Positions 10,447-21,363 of a stretch of 64,000 bases of DNA are shown here, in pieces. The DNA lies in contig FJOG01000033.1 of NCBI GenBank assembly GCA_900073065.1, positions 455,139 to 519,138 on the forward strand, written 5' to 3'. Origin of the DNA: Phialocephala subalpina. Taxonomy: Eukaryota > Ascomycota > Leotiomycetes > Helotiales > Mollisiaceae. The translations under genes were made by a program, and so were the position numbers. How positions within the stretch are numbered: the stretch's first letter is position 1; every line of letters begins with the position of its first letter. The notes under the pieces are model-generated. The model was not told the DNA's origin and did no database searches. It was given only the letters and a program-made list of their open reading frames with translations.

Positions 10447-13245
10447 TGTGACCTAGAATCCAGGGAATGACTAATTCCATGGATTTACCCCTATTCCATA
10501 GAATTGGCAAAATTCCTTGGATTTTTGTCCACGAAATAAGGATTCTTTCTAATTCCATGGAATAGTATAAAAATCTATGGAATTAAAAAATTCCATGGAA
10601 TTTTGGTATTAATTCATAAAATGATGAAAAGTATAATATAACCAAAATGAAGATATATTATGTGTGGTTTTAAGTGTGCAGTCTAAAGAAGTAAATCCTT
10701 TAAATAAGGTCATAGAATAAGTCTTCCTTTTACTCTTAGTCTTTTAATCTTCCTGAATCTTTTAATCTCCTTTAATTCTTAGCCTTTTTAGTAGTACGAG
10801 TACTAAGTGCTAAAGGAGTAGCATTATTAGTATCATCCACTTTAATAGCCTTTTTCTTACGCCCACCTACTTTAAGAGTAGACTATATAGTCTTACCTGC
10901 CTTAGCAACTGCTAAAGTAGCCTTCTTAGCTCTTTTAGTAGTAGTTGCAACTCTACTTTTCTTTTGAAGAGAAGACAAAGGCCCACGCCTAAATTCCAAT
11001 TACATAGCTTTAGTTATTGTGATAAAGTTGGCGTTGGGGGTAATAATCCTAGGAATGAGGTCTTCCCAAGTTCTAGCCATTGGACAAACAAATAGTTGAG
11101 ATACTGGCTGCATCCCTTTGATAAGGCCATATTGAGTATATAGCTTAGTAGTCTAAATTGAGGTTAGTGCCATATTCATAAAAAATAAGGATATACTTAC
11201 AATACTCGTTAGTTTCACGATTCTGATTGGAATAGTGGGTAATTCCATGGAAGTGCGCATTTATTTGGGGAACTCAAATAAAACAATTTGCTTTTTTATT
11301 ATTATAGTCTAATCACTACTTCTCTTTTTGATTATACGCTTAGTTATTACTACGTAATTAATTGCAATGCGCTGTTTTAGTGCAGTTTGAAATGCATAAT
11401 CATTATTAGTAATTACCTCATCGTTAGACAACTTTACTAGCTTAGTTTCAACTATTGCAATTAGTTTACTAGTTACTTTAACTCTCTTAAAATGCATATC
11501 TTGAGTAAAGCTATCTTATTGTAGAGGTAGTCTACTATAAAATGCTTTATATAAAGATATTTTTCTAAGTAATGCGTTTAATAGAGTAGTATTGATAATT
11601 ATAATGATTTCAAAGAGGAATTACACCCACTTCCTAGTACCGTAAATTGCTTGTAAAGCTTTGAGACGACGTTTAAAAGTACGATTGGCGATCTTAATAG
11701 TGCCTTGGGTTTTAAAGTGGTATCCTCTCCTATTAATAATAGGAATACTCTACTTTTAATAAATAGCTTTAAAGTTACTAAGGTTTTTACCTTTAAACTT
11801 TGTACTATTGTTATAACGATTAAAACAATTAGTGTAAGTACGTCAAAATAAAAGGAAAACAATTTATATACGCTTCACTCTATTATAAGTATTAAGCTAA
11901 ACTTTAAGAATAATCCCAGTAGAACTAATTTCCATGTTTTCATGTAGAGAAGCCTAGTAGTACTTAGGAAAAAGAAGCTTAAGATGCATAATCCAATTTA
12001 TATCACCATTTTATTCCTTAGTAAAGTCCATGAGATCAATAACTAGCTCGTCCATTATACCTATTGGAATAATAGGCTTAACTAGAGGCTTTTTAGCCTT
12101 AAGCGGAGTAGTTTGGTTATAGATATTGCAAGCACTAAGAACCCATGTGACATCGTCAAACGTAAGGCCATAGTATAAATCTTGGACTTTGAAGTTGGTT
12201 TTATTAACACTTAAATGAAAAGAGTTAGTTTTATAGAGCTTAAGTGAGGTGTGGGCGTTGATTTACGAGTATAGTAGAGAGCAATATACACTCTCTGAAT
12301 AAGATCCAAAGTATCAAAATCACATGTAGTATACTTCGAATTGTACGCTACTCTATTAGCGCCAATACCTCCTTTTCGATAGATTTAATTATCTTAAAGT
12401 ACGAAGTTATTCAAAGTCCAATTTCTTAGCTTAAAATCAATAGTGCGCTTTTTAAACGTATTGCCTCTGTATTCGTAGTTTGGATTTTGTAAGTAAAAGC
12501 GCATTTTAAGTCTCTTGCTAAGAGATAGAATAGAGCGATTAGACTTCTTATGAAAACGTTTAAACCACTTCTACTCTACTTTAGGGCTCTATAGAAGAAT
12601 AGAGGCTCTAACTTCAAAGGCTAAAAATAAAGAAGATGGGAGAAAAGCAGCCCCTAATAGCCTAGCATTAAAATCACTAACATCAAAGGACTTCTCGGCG
12701 CTATAGGCGTATAAGACAGGCATATTGAGTTGACACTAATGGAGGGTAGAATGAGGGGTAATATAAGGGGTAATATAAAAAGTAAAAATAAAAGAGAAAA
12801 GTTAAAGTTAATAGTTTTAAAGTCTCTAAAGATAGCACTATATATGCATAAATGCTAATATCTCTTTTTACCCTTATACTAACTATTTTTGTATTGCGTA
12901 GACAAATTCAAAGGAATATTACATACTTTAAAAGTTATAATACATTTTCTTGAATTATAAAGATATATTTTTGCGATAAAACAATATCATTATTATAAAC
13001 AAACACGGGAAAACGAGAATGCAATAAAGCGGGCAAAATAGTGGGTAAGAAGTTATAAATAGTAATAAGCGAGCTCAAAAAAAGGGGGAGTTAAAAAGAT
13101 AACCGGGAAAATAATAATAAAAATAATGACTCTTTTTAGTAGAATAAAATCGAGGGAATTGTCTCATATTCATGAAATTGGTCATATTTCCATGGAATAA
13201 GTCATAAATCCATGGAATTAGTCATTCCCTGGATCCTAGGTCACA
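10447..13245 (-). mobile_element. integrase-type (Ginger-like) DNA transposon, RIP-degraded
   Basis: 2799-bp element bounded by 41-bp terminal inverted repeats that begin TGTGACCTAG and match except for one A/G difference, with a 4-bp target duplication. The inside is AT-rich and full of stops. On the minus strand, around 11950-12160, a retroviral/Gypsy-type integrase can still be read: a Cys pair of the zinc finger, then PLKAKKPLVKPIIPIG, ELVIDLMDF (first catalytic Asp), and INWIMHL. A Lys/Thr-rich tail is readable near 10780-10990. No reverse transcriptase, protease or LTR is visible, and 2.8 kb leaves little room for one. TGT..ACA ends, long TIRs, 4-bp duplication and a lone Gypsy-like integrase match the Ginger class of DNA transposons. 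The class assignment is inference; the boundaries are certain. Confidence 0.75.
10474..10602. repeat. subterminal palindromes, left end
   Basis: Several copies of the 12-bp palindrome ATTCCATGGAAT or close variants (at about 10474, 10493, 10551 and 10590) lie just inside the left terminal repeat. Matching copies lie at 13188-13200 and 13208-13220 inside the right end. Repeated subterminal palindromes are typical transposase-binding sites; that role is inferred. Confidence 0.6.
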
Positions 13246-13249
13246 GAAC
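13246..13249. repeat. target-site duplication (GAAC), right copy
   Basis: Second copy of the GAAC duplication flanking the 2.8-kb element; the peptidase reading frame continues from here. Confidence 0.85.
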
Positions 13250-14340
13250 GGCTCGAAGCCAATGGCATCCAGACAGCAGATCTGGAATACAGCCCTGCGA
13301 AAGATTGGCTGAAAATCTCCCTCCCCGTCAAGAACATTGAGAGCCTTCTCGATACCAAATATTCGGTTTTCCAGCATGAAGAAGGGGACTTCCTTGTTCG
13401 AACGCTAGAGTGGTCATTGCCGTTGCATCTCCACGAACATATCGAAGTCACTCAACCAACCAATTCGTTTTTCCAGCCGAGACGGCGAGCTGCGACTGCG
13501 AAGACCGTGGATGATATCTTTGAGGCGTACCCCGCACCCCTACCTCCGACTGATCCCAGCATTACAGCTGTCTGCAACACATCTCTAGTCACTCCTCTCT
13601 GTCTTCGCACATTGTACGGGACAGTCGATTATGTTCCCAAAGCCCCAAAAAAGAATAAAGTCGGATTGAACGACTTTCTAGGGGAGTCCAACAACAGATC
13701 GGACACCAGCATTTTCTTGATAGCCTACCGACCGGAAGCCGCCGCCGCTGCCTACGAGTTCCAAGTCCAGGTCATCGCGAACGGGAATGATGAGCAAACG
13801 CAAGAAAATGCCACTGAACTCGCTGCTGGGAAGGACTTGGAGGAGAATTTGGACGTGGAAACCATCATTGGAATTGACTGGCCTACCCCACTCATCGCGT
13901 ACACGACAGGAGGTCCCCCACCTTTCACACCAGACCTAAATACTCCAAGCAGCACTAATGAGCCGTACTTGGTAAGTAGTGTCCATTCATTCCTTCTCCG
14001 AGGTTGTGAATGTCCTCATCCGCTTGGAACATTTGGGCTCAGTACTGATGCCGCTTCCAGACATGGCTCAACTACGTCCTAGCCCAAAAGGACATCCCGC
14101 AAGTAATCTCAACCTCCTACGCAGACGACGAACAAACAATTCCCTATCCATACGCCAAATCTGTATGCAACGGCTTCGCACAACTCGGTGCTCGGGGTAT
14201 CTCGTTGTTTTTCGGCTCAGGCGATTCGGGAGTCGGAGCTGATGGGACGTGCTTCACGAACGATGGAAAGAACACCAGCACGTTTCTAGCAGTGTTTCCG
14301 ACAACATGCCCGTACGTTACAGCCGTTGGGGGGACGATGT

Positions 14341-14999
14341 TCATTCCCGAGGTCGTGGCTCAAAATCCCTCCCACTAACCAAACTATCAACCCTCTTCAC
14401 AAAATCAGGCCATTCCCTAATCCTCACCGCATGTCTAACAGTCCACTCCCTTCTCTCATACAACGACATCCCCTCATCCTTCAACCCTTCATACTCCCTA
14501 GCCAACTCACTATCTTCGCCTCTCGCGTCCTCACAAGGAACCATATACTCAATCTGCCCTTCATTCCAGTGGATCCAGGATCCCTATCCCAGCATGAGTC
14601 AGCATTCCCTTTCCTGAGGGAAGGGTATTTAATGGAAAGACGGACCTTGTGAGGAATCATAACCCTCGGCGCTCCAACCATTTGGGTTTTGTCAACTTTT
14701 ACTGGCTTATCTACTTTCTCTCCATGTTCTTTCAAGAATTGAATCTTCTCTAATCCATCAATGAGATTTGAGAATGTGGTGCCGTGGGGAGAGGAGACGG
14801 GTATTCGGTAGAGGGTGGCGAAGTCTTCGAAGACGAAGAATGAGTTGTAGACATCGGCGGTGATGTGCTCTTGTTGGCGGCCGGGGAGGTTGTATGGATC
14901 CTGAGTCGGAGGGGCTTGGGGTTGAGGTGCTTGAGGGGGGGTCTGAAAATTTGAAGCTGATGGAGAGGCTAGAGGAGCTTGGGAGCGGGTTGTGACCAT
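14341..14999 (-). CDS. unknown conserved-looking protein, 2 exons
   Basis: Exon 1 (14999-14646) starts [16 protein letters not shown] and is Pro/Gln-rich for about 35 residues, then gives a folded-looking stretch with [19 protein letters not shown] 62-bp intron (14645-14584; GTCCGT donor, CTGAC branch, ATAG acceptor) leads to exon 2 (14583-14341) with [14 protein letters not shown] and a charged C-terminus. Together 198 residues. The donor is not the usual GTAAGT/GTATGT, so the exact splice is less sure than the frame. No known domain recognised. Its 3' end overlaps the stump of the sedolisin pseudogene by 38 bp on the other strand, which suggests that a rearrangement joined the two. Function unknown. 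Confidence 0.5.
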
Positions 15000-15792
15000 G
15001 ATGTGATGTCTAAACTTCGCTGAGAGACAGAATATGACTTAGAGATTGTGGGGAAGATGAAGTTGGAGAGATACCGCGACGGAGTAGAGAGGTACTTGCT
15101 GAGAGCTTGAGCAGCTAGAGACTAGTTCTCTTGGCGGTTGTTGCGCATCTAGCTGCGGAACATATTATCCTCGGTCAGCCCACAGGGCTGACTTCAGTGC
15201 CTGTCAGGCAGATTTGGGCTTGGGTGAACTATCACGTGCCACCTGGGCGGAGATAAAATCAGCTAGCCGGAATGATATTAGTGGTAAGCTGGCAATGTGG
15301 CTTAGGTAAACGAGAGTGCTAGCCTACGGCTTGCACGAAGCCTTCGAACTATTAGAAAAGGTCTAGATTAGGGATTACAATAGGAATCGAAATCGGCTTC
15401 ACACTTGGAGAGTTTTAATGGCTCGAGAATTTTGAATAAAAATCACGCTTTTTTACAAGAAAGCTAATTACTTTTTGCATGTTGGGCAATCATGTTTGAG
15501 ACACGCTGGTCGCCAGAAATGTTTGCTGAATTTGGTGCTCTATTGAGATTTACGACCTGCCTTAACCTTAGGATGCTTCCATGCCATCTCTTCACTCGAA
15601 TTTGAAGCTACTCGCAACCCGAACAGAACACTGGCCATTAATATACTATTCTGAAGTATTATGAGTAAAAGTCAAAAGGTAACAACTGAACTTGCGGATC
15701 ATTTTAGTTGACGATGTGGAAGTCATTCCAATATGGAAATGCATCATTCTAGGAGTTAGAGGGCTCATCAGATTCGCCCGAAGTCCAGTTCA
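15000..15792. other. intergenic with a dispersed-repeat fragment
   Basis: A segment near 15095-15140 resembles 23855-23905 on the same strand (both contain TTCTCTTGGCGG(T/C)(T/G)... after a GAGAGCTTGAG-like block), so both are copies of one dispersed repeat. No gene supported. Confidence 0.5.
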
Positions 15793-17655
15793 TCAAGCCC
15801 CCTTACTCATCTCTTTGATAACGAACAGCGCTACGGAGACATCATCCCAGAACTCTTTGAAAACAAGACCAAGATAAAAATCACTCCACATAAATTCCGC
15901 CAAGTAGGTGGCAAGCTCATCAGTCCCATCTATTCCAGCTGCGTTGCAAAATTCCGCAAGCTGGGTCGCAAACCACCCTTGATCTGGGGTCCTTATACTC
16001 GCTAACCCGCCCATCATGATGACCCAGAGCATCATCTCGGGATATGCGATCTGGAAAGATTCGATATCGATAACTTCCAGGTGTGCTCGTAACCGCATCG
16101 AGAATAGTTTGGGTGTGGAGACCCGTGGGGGTACGTTGCGGGTGAACATGAGGACGTGCGACAGCCCGGCGTTCCCGAATAATGGATAAATACGCGCGTT
16201 CTGATTCGATGGTGATGGATCGGGAGATGTGTATTGGATGAGGGCGATGATGCGGGGCAGGAGATGATCAGTGTACGCCTGCATCGATTCAATTTCTTCC
16301 CGCGTGATGGTGGACTTGTGCGAGCATGCAATCCTCTCTTTCTCTGTTATCAGGTATCGCAAAATGTGATAGATTTCTATTGTCTCTTGGCTGAGATCTT
16401 TTAAGCCTGTAAGGTTATATAGTTTGGACTTATACCGTGCAAGTAAGGGGCTCAAGGGTTCCAATTCTGGGAGGTCGTCATACGGTTCTGGCTCGACGAG
16501 CTCGAAGCGTGGTTTTAAGCCCATGGCCAGAGAGCAAAGAGTGGTGATCCTGTAGATGCGAGGTATGATGAGAGACATATCTGTAATATAGTTCTGTGGT
16601 CGCCTTACCAAAAGGTGAACTTGTATATCATTTTATGGGTGGCTAGACATTGAATGCCGCCTTTGTTCTTCATCAAAGCTTCTAGACCGTCAAGATGAAT
16701 CATGACACTCTCCCTAGAACTGAAGCCAGATCGGAGCTAATTATGTAGCAATGTTAGCTTCTGTAACTACAAGAAGAAGGAGAAAAGAGTGAGGAGGCAG
16801 AAGAGGGCAGGCAGACTTCCAAGTAAAGCAAATAGACGATTGCAAACAGAGTCTCGTTCGAAACAGCTTCAGGCTTGGATGAACTAATTCTTTTGTTAAT
16901 CAAAATGATTGCTTGTCCCATGTGATAAATCATATCGAGATTCGACTTGATGCCTGATAGGTCACATAAAGTCCTGGCGGACTGTGCTAGTGTCACATGA
17001 AGTATTGCCGTATCTGTTATCGCAAAACTGAAAAGCTCATCCTTTGGAACGGCTGATCTGAACGGCGAATATGGCCGGTTAGAGTTCTCGAAAGTGATGC
17101 CATCTATTAATGATCAGTAAAACATTAACCTACGATCCAGTAATGAGATACGACAGTTTGGGGACCTTAGGATATGCATCGTCCAATATGAGAGAAACGG
17201 GCAGTTATAGCCAGTGAGTTAATGATGTTGGAAAGAATGAAACTGTTTCTGGCAAAATATCTTAAACTTACATTGGCTGAGTAGATATTGAGAGTTCCCA
17301 CTCTTATCTACAGGTAAAGTGTCGAATGGGTCAACCAGATTACTTGCCGGGCTAAGGATTGGACTGGGATTTTTCCTTCTCGGTATAAGACTGTCTAGTG
17401 ATCCAGGGAATGGGAGGTTCTGTGGGTCTACGTTCTGGGGGTCTCTGGCTCTTTCAATTCTGTGGTTGGGACGAAGCGGCGCAAGCACACGCTTTGATTC
17501 CGAGGACTGATTTCGATTGGCCTTTTTTCGCTTTGCCTGAGAGCGGACGAGCGAGAGGAGCGCCCCTTTGGGTCGCCTCCCTTCAGTCTGGGCGATGAAG
17601 ACAACCCCCTAGGGCGAAACATCTTATCAGCAAATCTAAAACTGCAATCGACCAA
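15793..17655 (-). CDS. fungal-specific transcription-factor-like protein, several exons
   Basis: At least four minus-strand exons follow the usual plan of the Fungal_trans_2/DUF3468 family. The first (down to about 17272, GTAAGT donor) has a basic stretch FIAQTEGRRPKGALL..QAKRKKAN, then ARDPQNVDPQNLPFPGS. The second (about 17105-16830) includes FSFAITDTAILHVTLAQSART. The third (about 16735-16640) contains MIHLDGLEALMKNKGG. The last (about 16560-15793) runs from MGLKPRFELVEPEP to a TGA after KEMSKGA and holds the helical PDQGWFATQL..FCNAAGI segment. No Zn2Cys6 cluster is visible, which is common for this subgroup. Exon edges are approximate and the true ATG was not fixed (an upstream ATG near 17720 or 17619). 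Likely nuclear regulator; target unknown. Confidence 0.55.
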
Positions 17656-17699
17656 ATTCGCAACACAATTTCCACTGAAAAGTGAGCTGAACCTACCGA

Positions 17700-18209
17700 T
17701 TCAGCCTCTGCGAAATGGACATGTCAGTACCGGTACTGATTTTTAGGGATTCAATGTAGGTTTCCTACCGGCCGAGTCTTGATCGTTTTCTTCATCTGCC
17801 AGCCGGACATAACGTTCTTCAGATGAGCTAGCTTCTAGCCTATGGCTAGGACGACGCGCAGTTGATGTGGGCATGAGTGGAGTGATCCAGTAAATGTTTC
17901 ACCTAAGCCTTTGAGCAACGTCAAACCGATCGACAGGCTCAACTCCTTCCTCTTAGGCCGTTCCAAGCGGAAGAGGATAATGTAATCTCGAGTGATGTTA
18001 AACTGAGCTCTCAAGTCGACTCTTGTAATCAGATTTTGTAATCATTGACTGCAGATGCCGTGTACGAAGCATCGCTGTTATATCCAAAGTCAGAGAATGA
18101 GCAGCTATGTGCCTGATGAGTAGCACCGCGATATTTCCCAATTCGGCATGTGGACAGCTGGAGCGGATAAATTGGACCAATCAAAAGAGTCAAAAACTCC
18201 GAGCGATCC
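17700..18209. other. intergenic
   Basis: Upstream of the transcription-factor-like gene. No supported gene; short frames only. Confidence 0.35.
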
Positions 18210-18219
18210 GTGCCGACGA

Positions 18220-18909
18220 GGAGCGCCTACACAGGCACCCTAACTTACTTACGTGGGCACGGGTGCCTCTATAGGCATAGAACGTTTCAACGAGGCCTTC
18301 TAATTAGCTCTTTCCACAGGCACCCCAATAAGCGAGGAACACTCACTTTGCACGTGGGTATTTTAACTTTTAATACTCTTTAATAAAATCTATCGAAAAA
18401 TATTATTAAAGTTATAATATTTAAACTTTTTAATTATAATAAAAAAACTTAAGATTTGAATTATTGTTATTTAATTTTAGTGATTTTAATAATTAAATCA
18501 CGTGAATATCTCGGCCCGAAAATAAAGCCGAAAAAGTAAAAATCAAATAGATTTCTTATTTTTCAACGAAATTAAATTATAAAATATTATATTTAATTAG
18601 ATTTAAAAGTTTTTAATTTATTTTTATAATTTATTTAATTAAAATTATTTTTATATAATAAATTATAATATATATTATATTTACTTAGAATAGTAAAAAT
18701 AAAACTCGCTTAAAAAATACTTATAGAAAAGTCTAATTAAATAGCTATCCGTAGGTCTACTTAGTGCTCTCGCTAACGCGCCGTTAGCATATTAGGATAC
18801 CTGTGTAAAAGCTCTTAAGCCAATCAGAAAGCCTCGTTTAAAACGTTCCACGCCTACAGAGGCACCCGTGCCCACGTAAGCAAGTCAAGGTGCCTGTGTA
18901 GGCGCTCCT
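18220..18909. mobile_element. MULE-like non-autonomous element (MITE), RIP-degraded
   Basis: 690-bp element with inverted terminal repeats of at least 68 bp (18220-18287 and 18842-18908), recognisable as imperfect pairing over about 110 bp. The two ends differ almost only by transitions. The termini read GGAGCGCCTACAC..; the centre (18360-18740) is very AT-rich with no reading frame. A direct repeat GTGCCGACGA flanks it at 18210-18219 and 18910-18919, or 11 bp with one mismatch if the next base is included. Long inverted repeats with a 9-11-bp duplication are the signature of Mutator-like elements; absence of a transposase makes it non-autonomous. Confidence 0.8.
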
Positions 18910-18994
18910 GTGCCGACGATAGACGGTAGCTGCAGCGACCTAGCCACTGAGAAGGTGCACAGCTGCATCCTCTTCGACGCTATCATACGATACT

Positions 18995-19075
18995 TCGAAT
19001 GAACAGCAAAATGTAATCCTCCAATGAATAGTAAGATCTTGTCTTCCAATGAACAGTAAGATGCAGTCTTACGTG
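18995..19075. repeat. three tandem copies of a 25-bp unit
   Basis: The unit CAATGAACAGTAAGAT..(G)TC(T)TC occurs three times in a row starting at about 18995, 19022 and 19047, with a few substitutions among copies. No coding context. Confidence 0.55.
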
Positions 19076-19509
19076 ACCTCGTCGAAGATATTCGCCAACA
19101 TGGATATAGAGGTGAGAGACGTAGATATGAAATCCGCGAAGATTCTGCTTACTGTAACAAACCCTCGCGACAATCTGCTGAGCATCTTTACTGGTTTTCT
19201 CATAGACCTTTAGGAAAGGAACGATGATGGTGAGGTATAGTGTTTCCCTAAGTGACAGTGTTAGTTGGTCATCTTTATAGCATCAACCAGACCCTTGATA
19301 CTTACTTCTCCAGACATTTGATTTGTTCAAAAATTCCTAGCGATTGACACATTTCAACAAGTAACCGGGAGGAGATACTGTAGTTGATCTGCGTGTAAGT
19401 AAAGTGTGGATTTAAAAATGGGTTGGAGCCAAAATGAGACCCGTGCATAAAGACAGGATGAGGAAAGCGTAGTGGGGTTCACGTTCTAAACCAAGAGTGG
19501 AATTATGAT

Positions 19510-19934
19510 CTAGCTAAGGTAGCAGTGAAGTTTGTAGGATCCCATATCCCGGGAGAGCAGGCTGTTCGGCCGTGGTTGACACAACGACGACTTCTCCAGC
19601 ATGCAGCTAGATGTTCGTATATAGTGTTGAACGGCTTGGCTACAGAAGATGGCATGGCATGGGCATGTCACAGCTTGGGCCTCCTCTACGCGAATCAGGG
19701 CAAGCTCGACGAGGCGGAGAAGATGTACCAGCGAGCGCTGCAAGGAATGAGAAGGCCCTTGGTACAGACAATACTGCGACTTATATCCCGACGCTAAACA
19801 CAATCTGGAACCTCACATTTCCGGGTACACTAGCACCATTACGGCTACCTGACTTCCAGACCCCTGTCTTTGCTTACTTTCAGCGCTCCGAGGCACGTGA
19901 GGCTGTCATACATGAAATGTGGACTGCTGCCTAA
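19510..19934 (+). pseudogene. NLR-type TPR region relic
   Basis: Plus-strand translation gives the C-terminal end of a fungal NB-ARC or NACHT protein with tetratricopeptide repeats: DGMAWACHSLGLLYANQGKLDEAE..YQRALQG is the repeat consensus of kinesin-light-chain-type TPRs in these proteins. The reading frame then shifts by one base, and NEKALGTDNTATYIPTLNT continues the same repeat in another frame. No nucleotide-binding domain lies upstream. It is a fragment of a self/non-self receptor gene. Confidence 0.65.
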
Positions 19935-20051
19935 GAAGATATTATAGTATCATCACCTTGCTATCTCCCTACCGCCTTATCGCCCTATCGCCAAATCGCT
20001 ATAGTAATTTGACGAGAGTACAAAAAAAGAGTGTGGCCGCCATACTGTGTA

Positions 20052-21353
20052 CAATCGGTTCCAGGGGTTGTCCGTGAATCACGTGCTAGGGGTCTTACCC
20101 ACTTTGAACTCTTATAACTTCACAACCAATAGTCCAATTCCTTCCATTCTTGAACTAAAAGAAAGCTAATCTAATACTTTGTTATTCCACCTTTGTTTTT
20201 GATATAAGCGTCTATCCTCTTTCCTATGCTAGCGTTTAACTTCTCAAGCGTTTCCGGCTTAATTTGAGGCCAAATTTCCTCTAGTGCTCTCTCCATCATC
20301 CTTATATTCTTGATCTTATGCCTCCTCTTGCCGATCATATTCTTGATTTGCTTCCACAAATTCTCAATAGGAGAGAAATTTGGCGATTAAGCGGGCCATT
20401 AAAGGAGGGGAATGCCCTGTTCCCTCATATAGTTTCTCACTACTTTAATAGTGTGCCAAGGGGCATTATCCTCTTGCATGACTACTCCTTCACTATACTT
20501 CTTAACCATCCGTCGATAAAAAGGAATAAAATGCTTTTTAATAGTCTGTAAATAGCGTTGCGCGTTTATTTTGCCCCTCTTCTCAATGATAACTAAAGGG
20601 CCCATCTTATCCCCACAAAAACAAGACTATACTCCCACCGAGGTCCTCCCGCTCTTAAAACTAGGGTTCAAGTTCTTTTCTAAGAACTCTTCCCCGGGCC
20701 CTCGAGTAACGTAGATAGTGTTTCCATCTGCTCCCACATGAAATGTGACCTCATTACTCCAATAGATCTTCCGGTAGTTCCTTTTGGTCTTTTTTTGTTG
20801 TTTACACCAAATTAAACGCTTCCTTTTGTGTTTAGGCTTTAAGTAGGGCTTACGGCGAGGCTTGCGCTTTGCTTTGCCGTATGCTTTGAGGATTTTGCGG
20901 ACCGTATTTCGAGAGAGATCATGCGTTGATTTGGACGGTGTTCTAAGGGCGTCAAGAGTGTCTTTTGGATTATTGAGAGCATGTCGAAGGAGTGCTCTAT
21001 CGTCTCGATCGGAGGTTTTTTTAGTAGGCCCACTTCGGGGCTTCGATTTGAAGCTATTATCTTCTGTAGCTAGTCTGCGCTGGATAATATCCCTCACTGT
21101 AGAGTAAGGGGTGTCCTCTAGCCGTGAAATTGCGGCATATTTATGTCCATTAAGCCAGCGAGTCCAAATTTGACCTCTCTTCTTAGGGGAGGTCTCTTTT
21201 CGATCGGTCTTGATCTCGCGCGTCATTTTGATATAATTTAAGGGTATAGAGTGTGTGTGGGAGGAGGATATAAGCGGGGAAAGAGGGGCAGGGCGGGGCC
21301 CTAAGCACTAACCAAAAAGAGTAAAATTAACGGACAACCCCTGGAACCGATTG
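20052..21353 (-). mobile_element. Tc1/mariner transposon, inactivated copy
   Basis: 1302-bp element with terminal inverted repeats of about 28 bp starting CAATCGGTTCCAGGGGTTGT and flanked by the TA duplication of the family (20050-20051 and 21354-21355). The two ends match except at the inner edge. One transposase gene lies on the minus strand inside. Close similarity of the ends and readable transposase show it is much younger than the integrase-type element. Confidence 0.9.
20171..21226 (-). pseudogene. Tc1-like transposase with stops and lost catalytic Asp
   Basis: About 350 codons. The N-terminus has paired helix-turn-helix DNA-binding segments (KKRGQIWTRWLNGHKYAAISR..). The catalytic domain reads IYWSNEVTFHVGAD, where the first Asp of the DD34E triad is Asn. 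It continues to QEDNAPWHT (second Asp kept) and SPNFSPIENLWKQIK (Glu kept). In-frame stops interrupt it near 20625, where a Trp codon is expected, and twice near 20390-20402, at least one in a position where Gln is expected. All are C-to-T/G-to-A type changes. The protein cannot act. Confidence 0.85.
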
Positions 21354-21363
21354 TACCTCAGAA

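Larger units (their letters stand above)
10039..14378 (+). pseudogene. sedolisin (tripeptidyl-peptidase, S53), disrupted twice
   Basis: Secreted acid serine-peptidase gene of the sedolisin/TPP1 family. The N-terminus has a hydrophobic signal segment and a prodomain containing STPSHPRYGQHLTEAEV, the hallmark of the S53 pro-region. An intron ending near 10346 and another near 13975-14060 (ending before TWLNYV) join in frame. A transposon (10447-13245) splits a codon of the prodomain. After it the frame resumes with GIQTADLEYSPAKDWLKISLP and continues through the catalytic domain to [14 protein letters not shown], which holds the oxyanion-hole Asp, and TAVGGTMF. Homology stops near 14360 and TAA follows at 14376. 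The C-terminal part with the nucleophile Ser (SGTS-type) and the calcium site is missing. Even without the insertion the enzyme would be dead. Confidence 0.85.

Noticed and set aside
18995..19075. CRISPR-like array
   Set aside because: Three adjoining degenerate copies without spacers in a fungal nuclear genome; simply a short tandem repeat.
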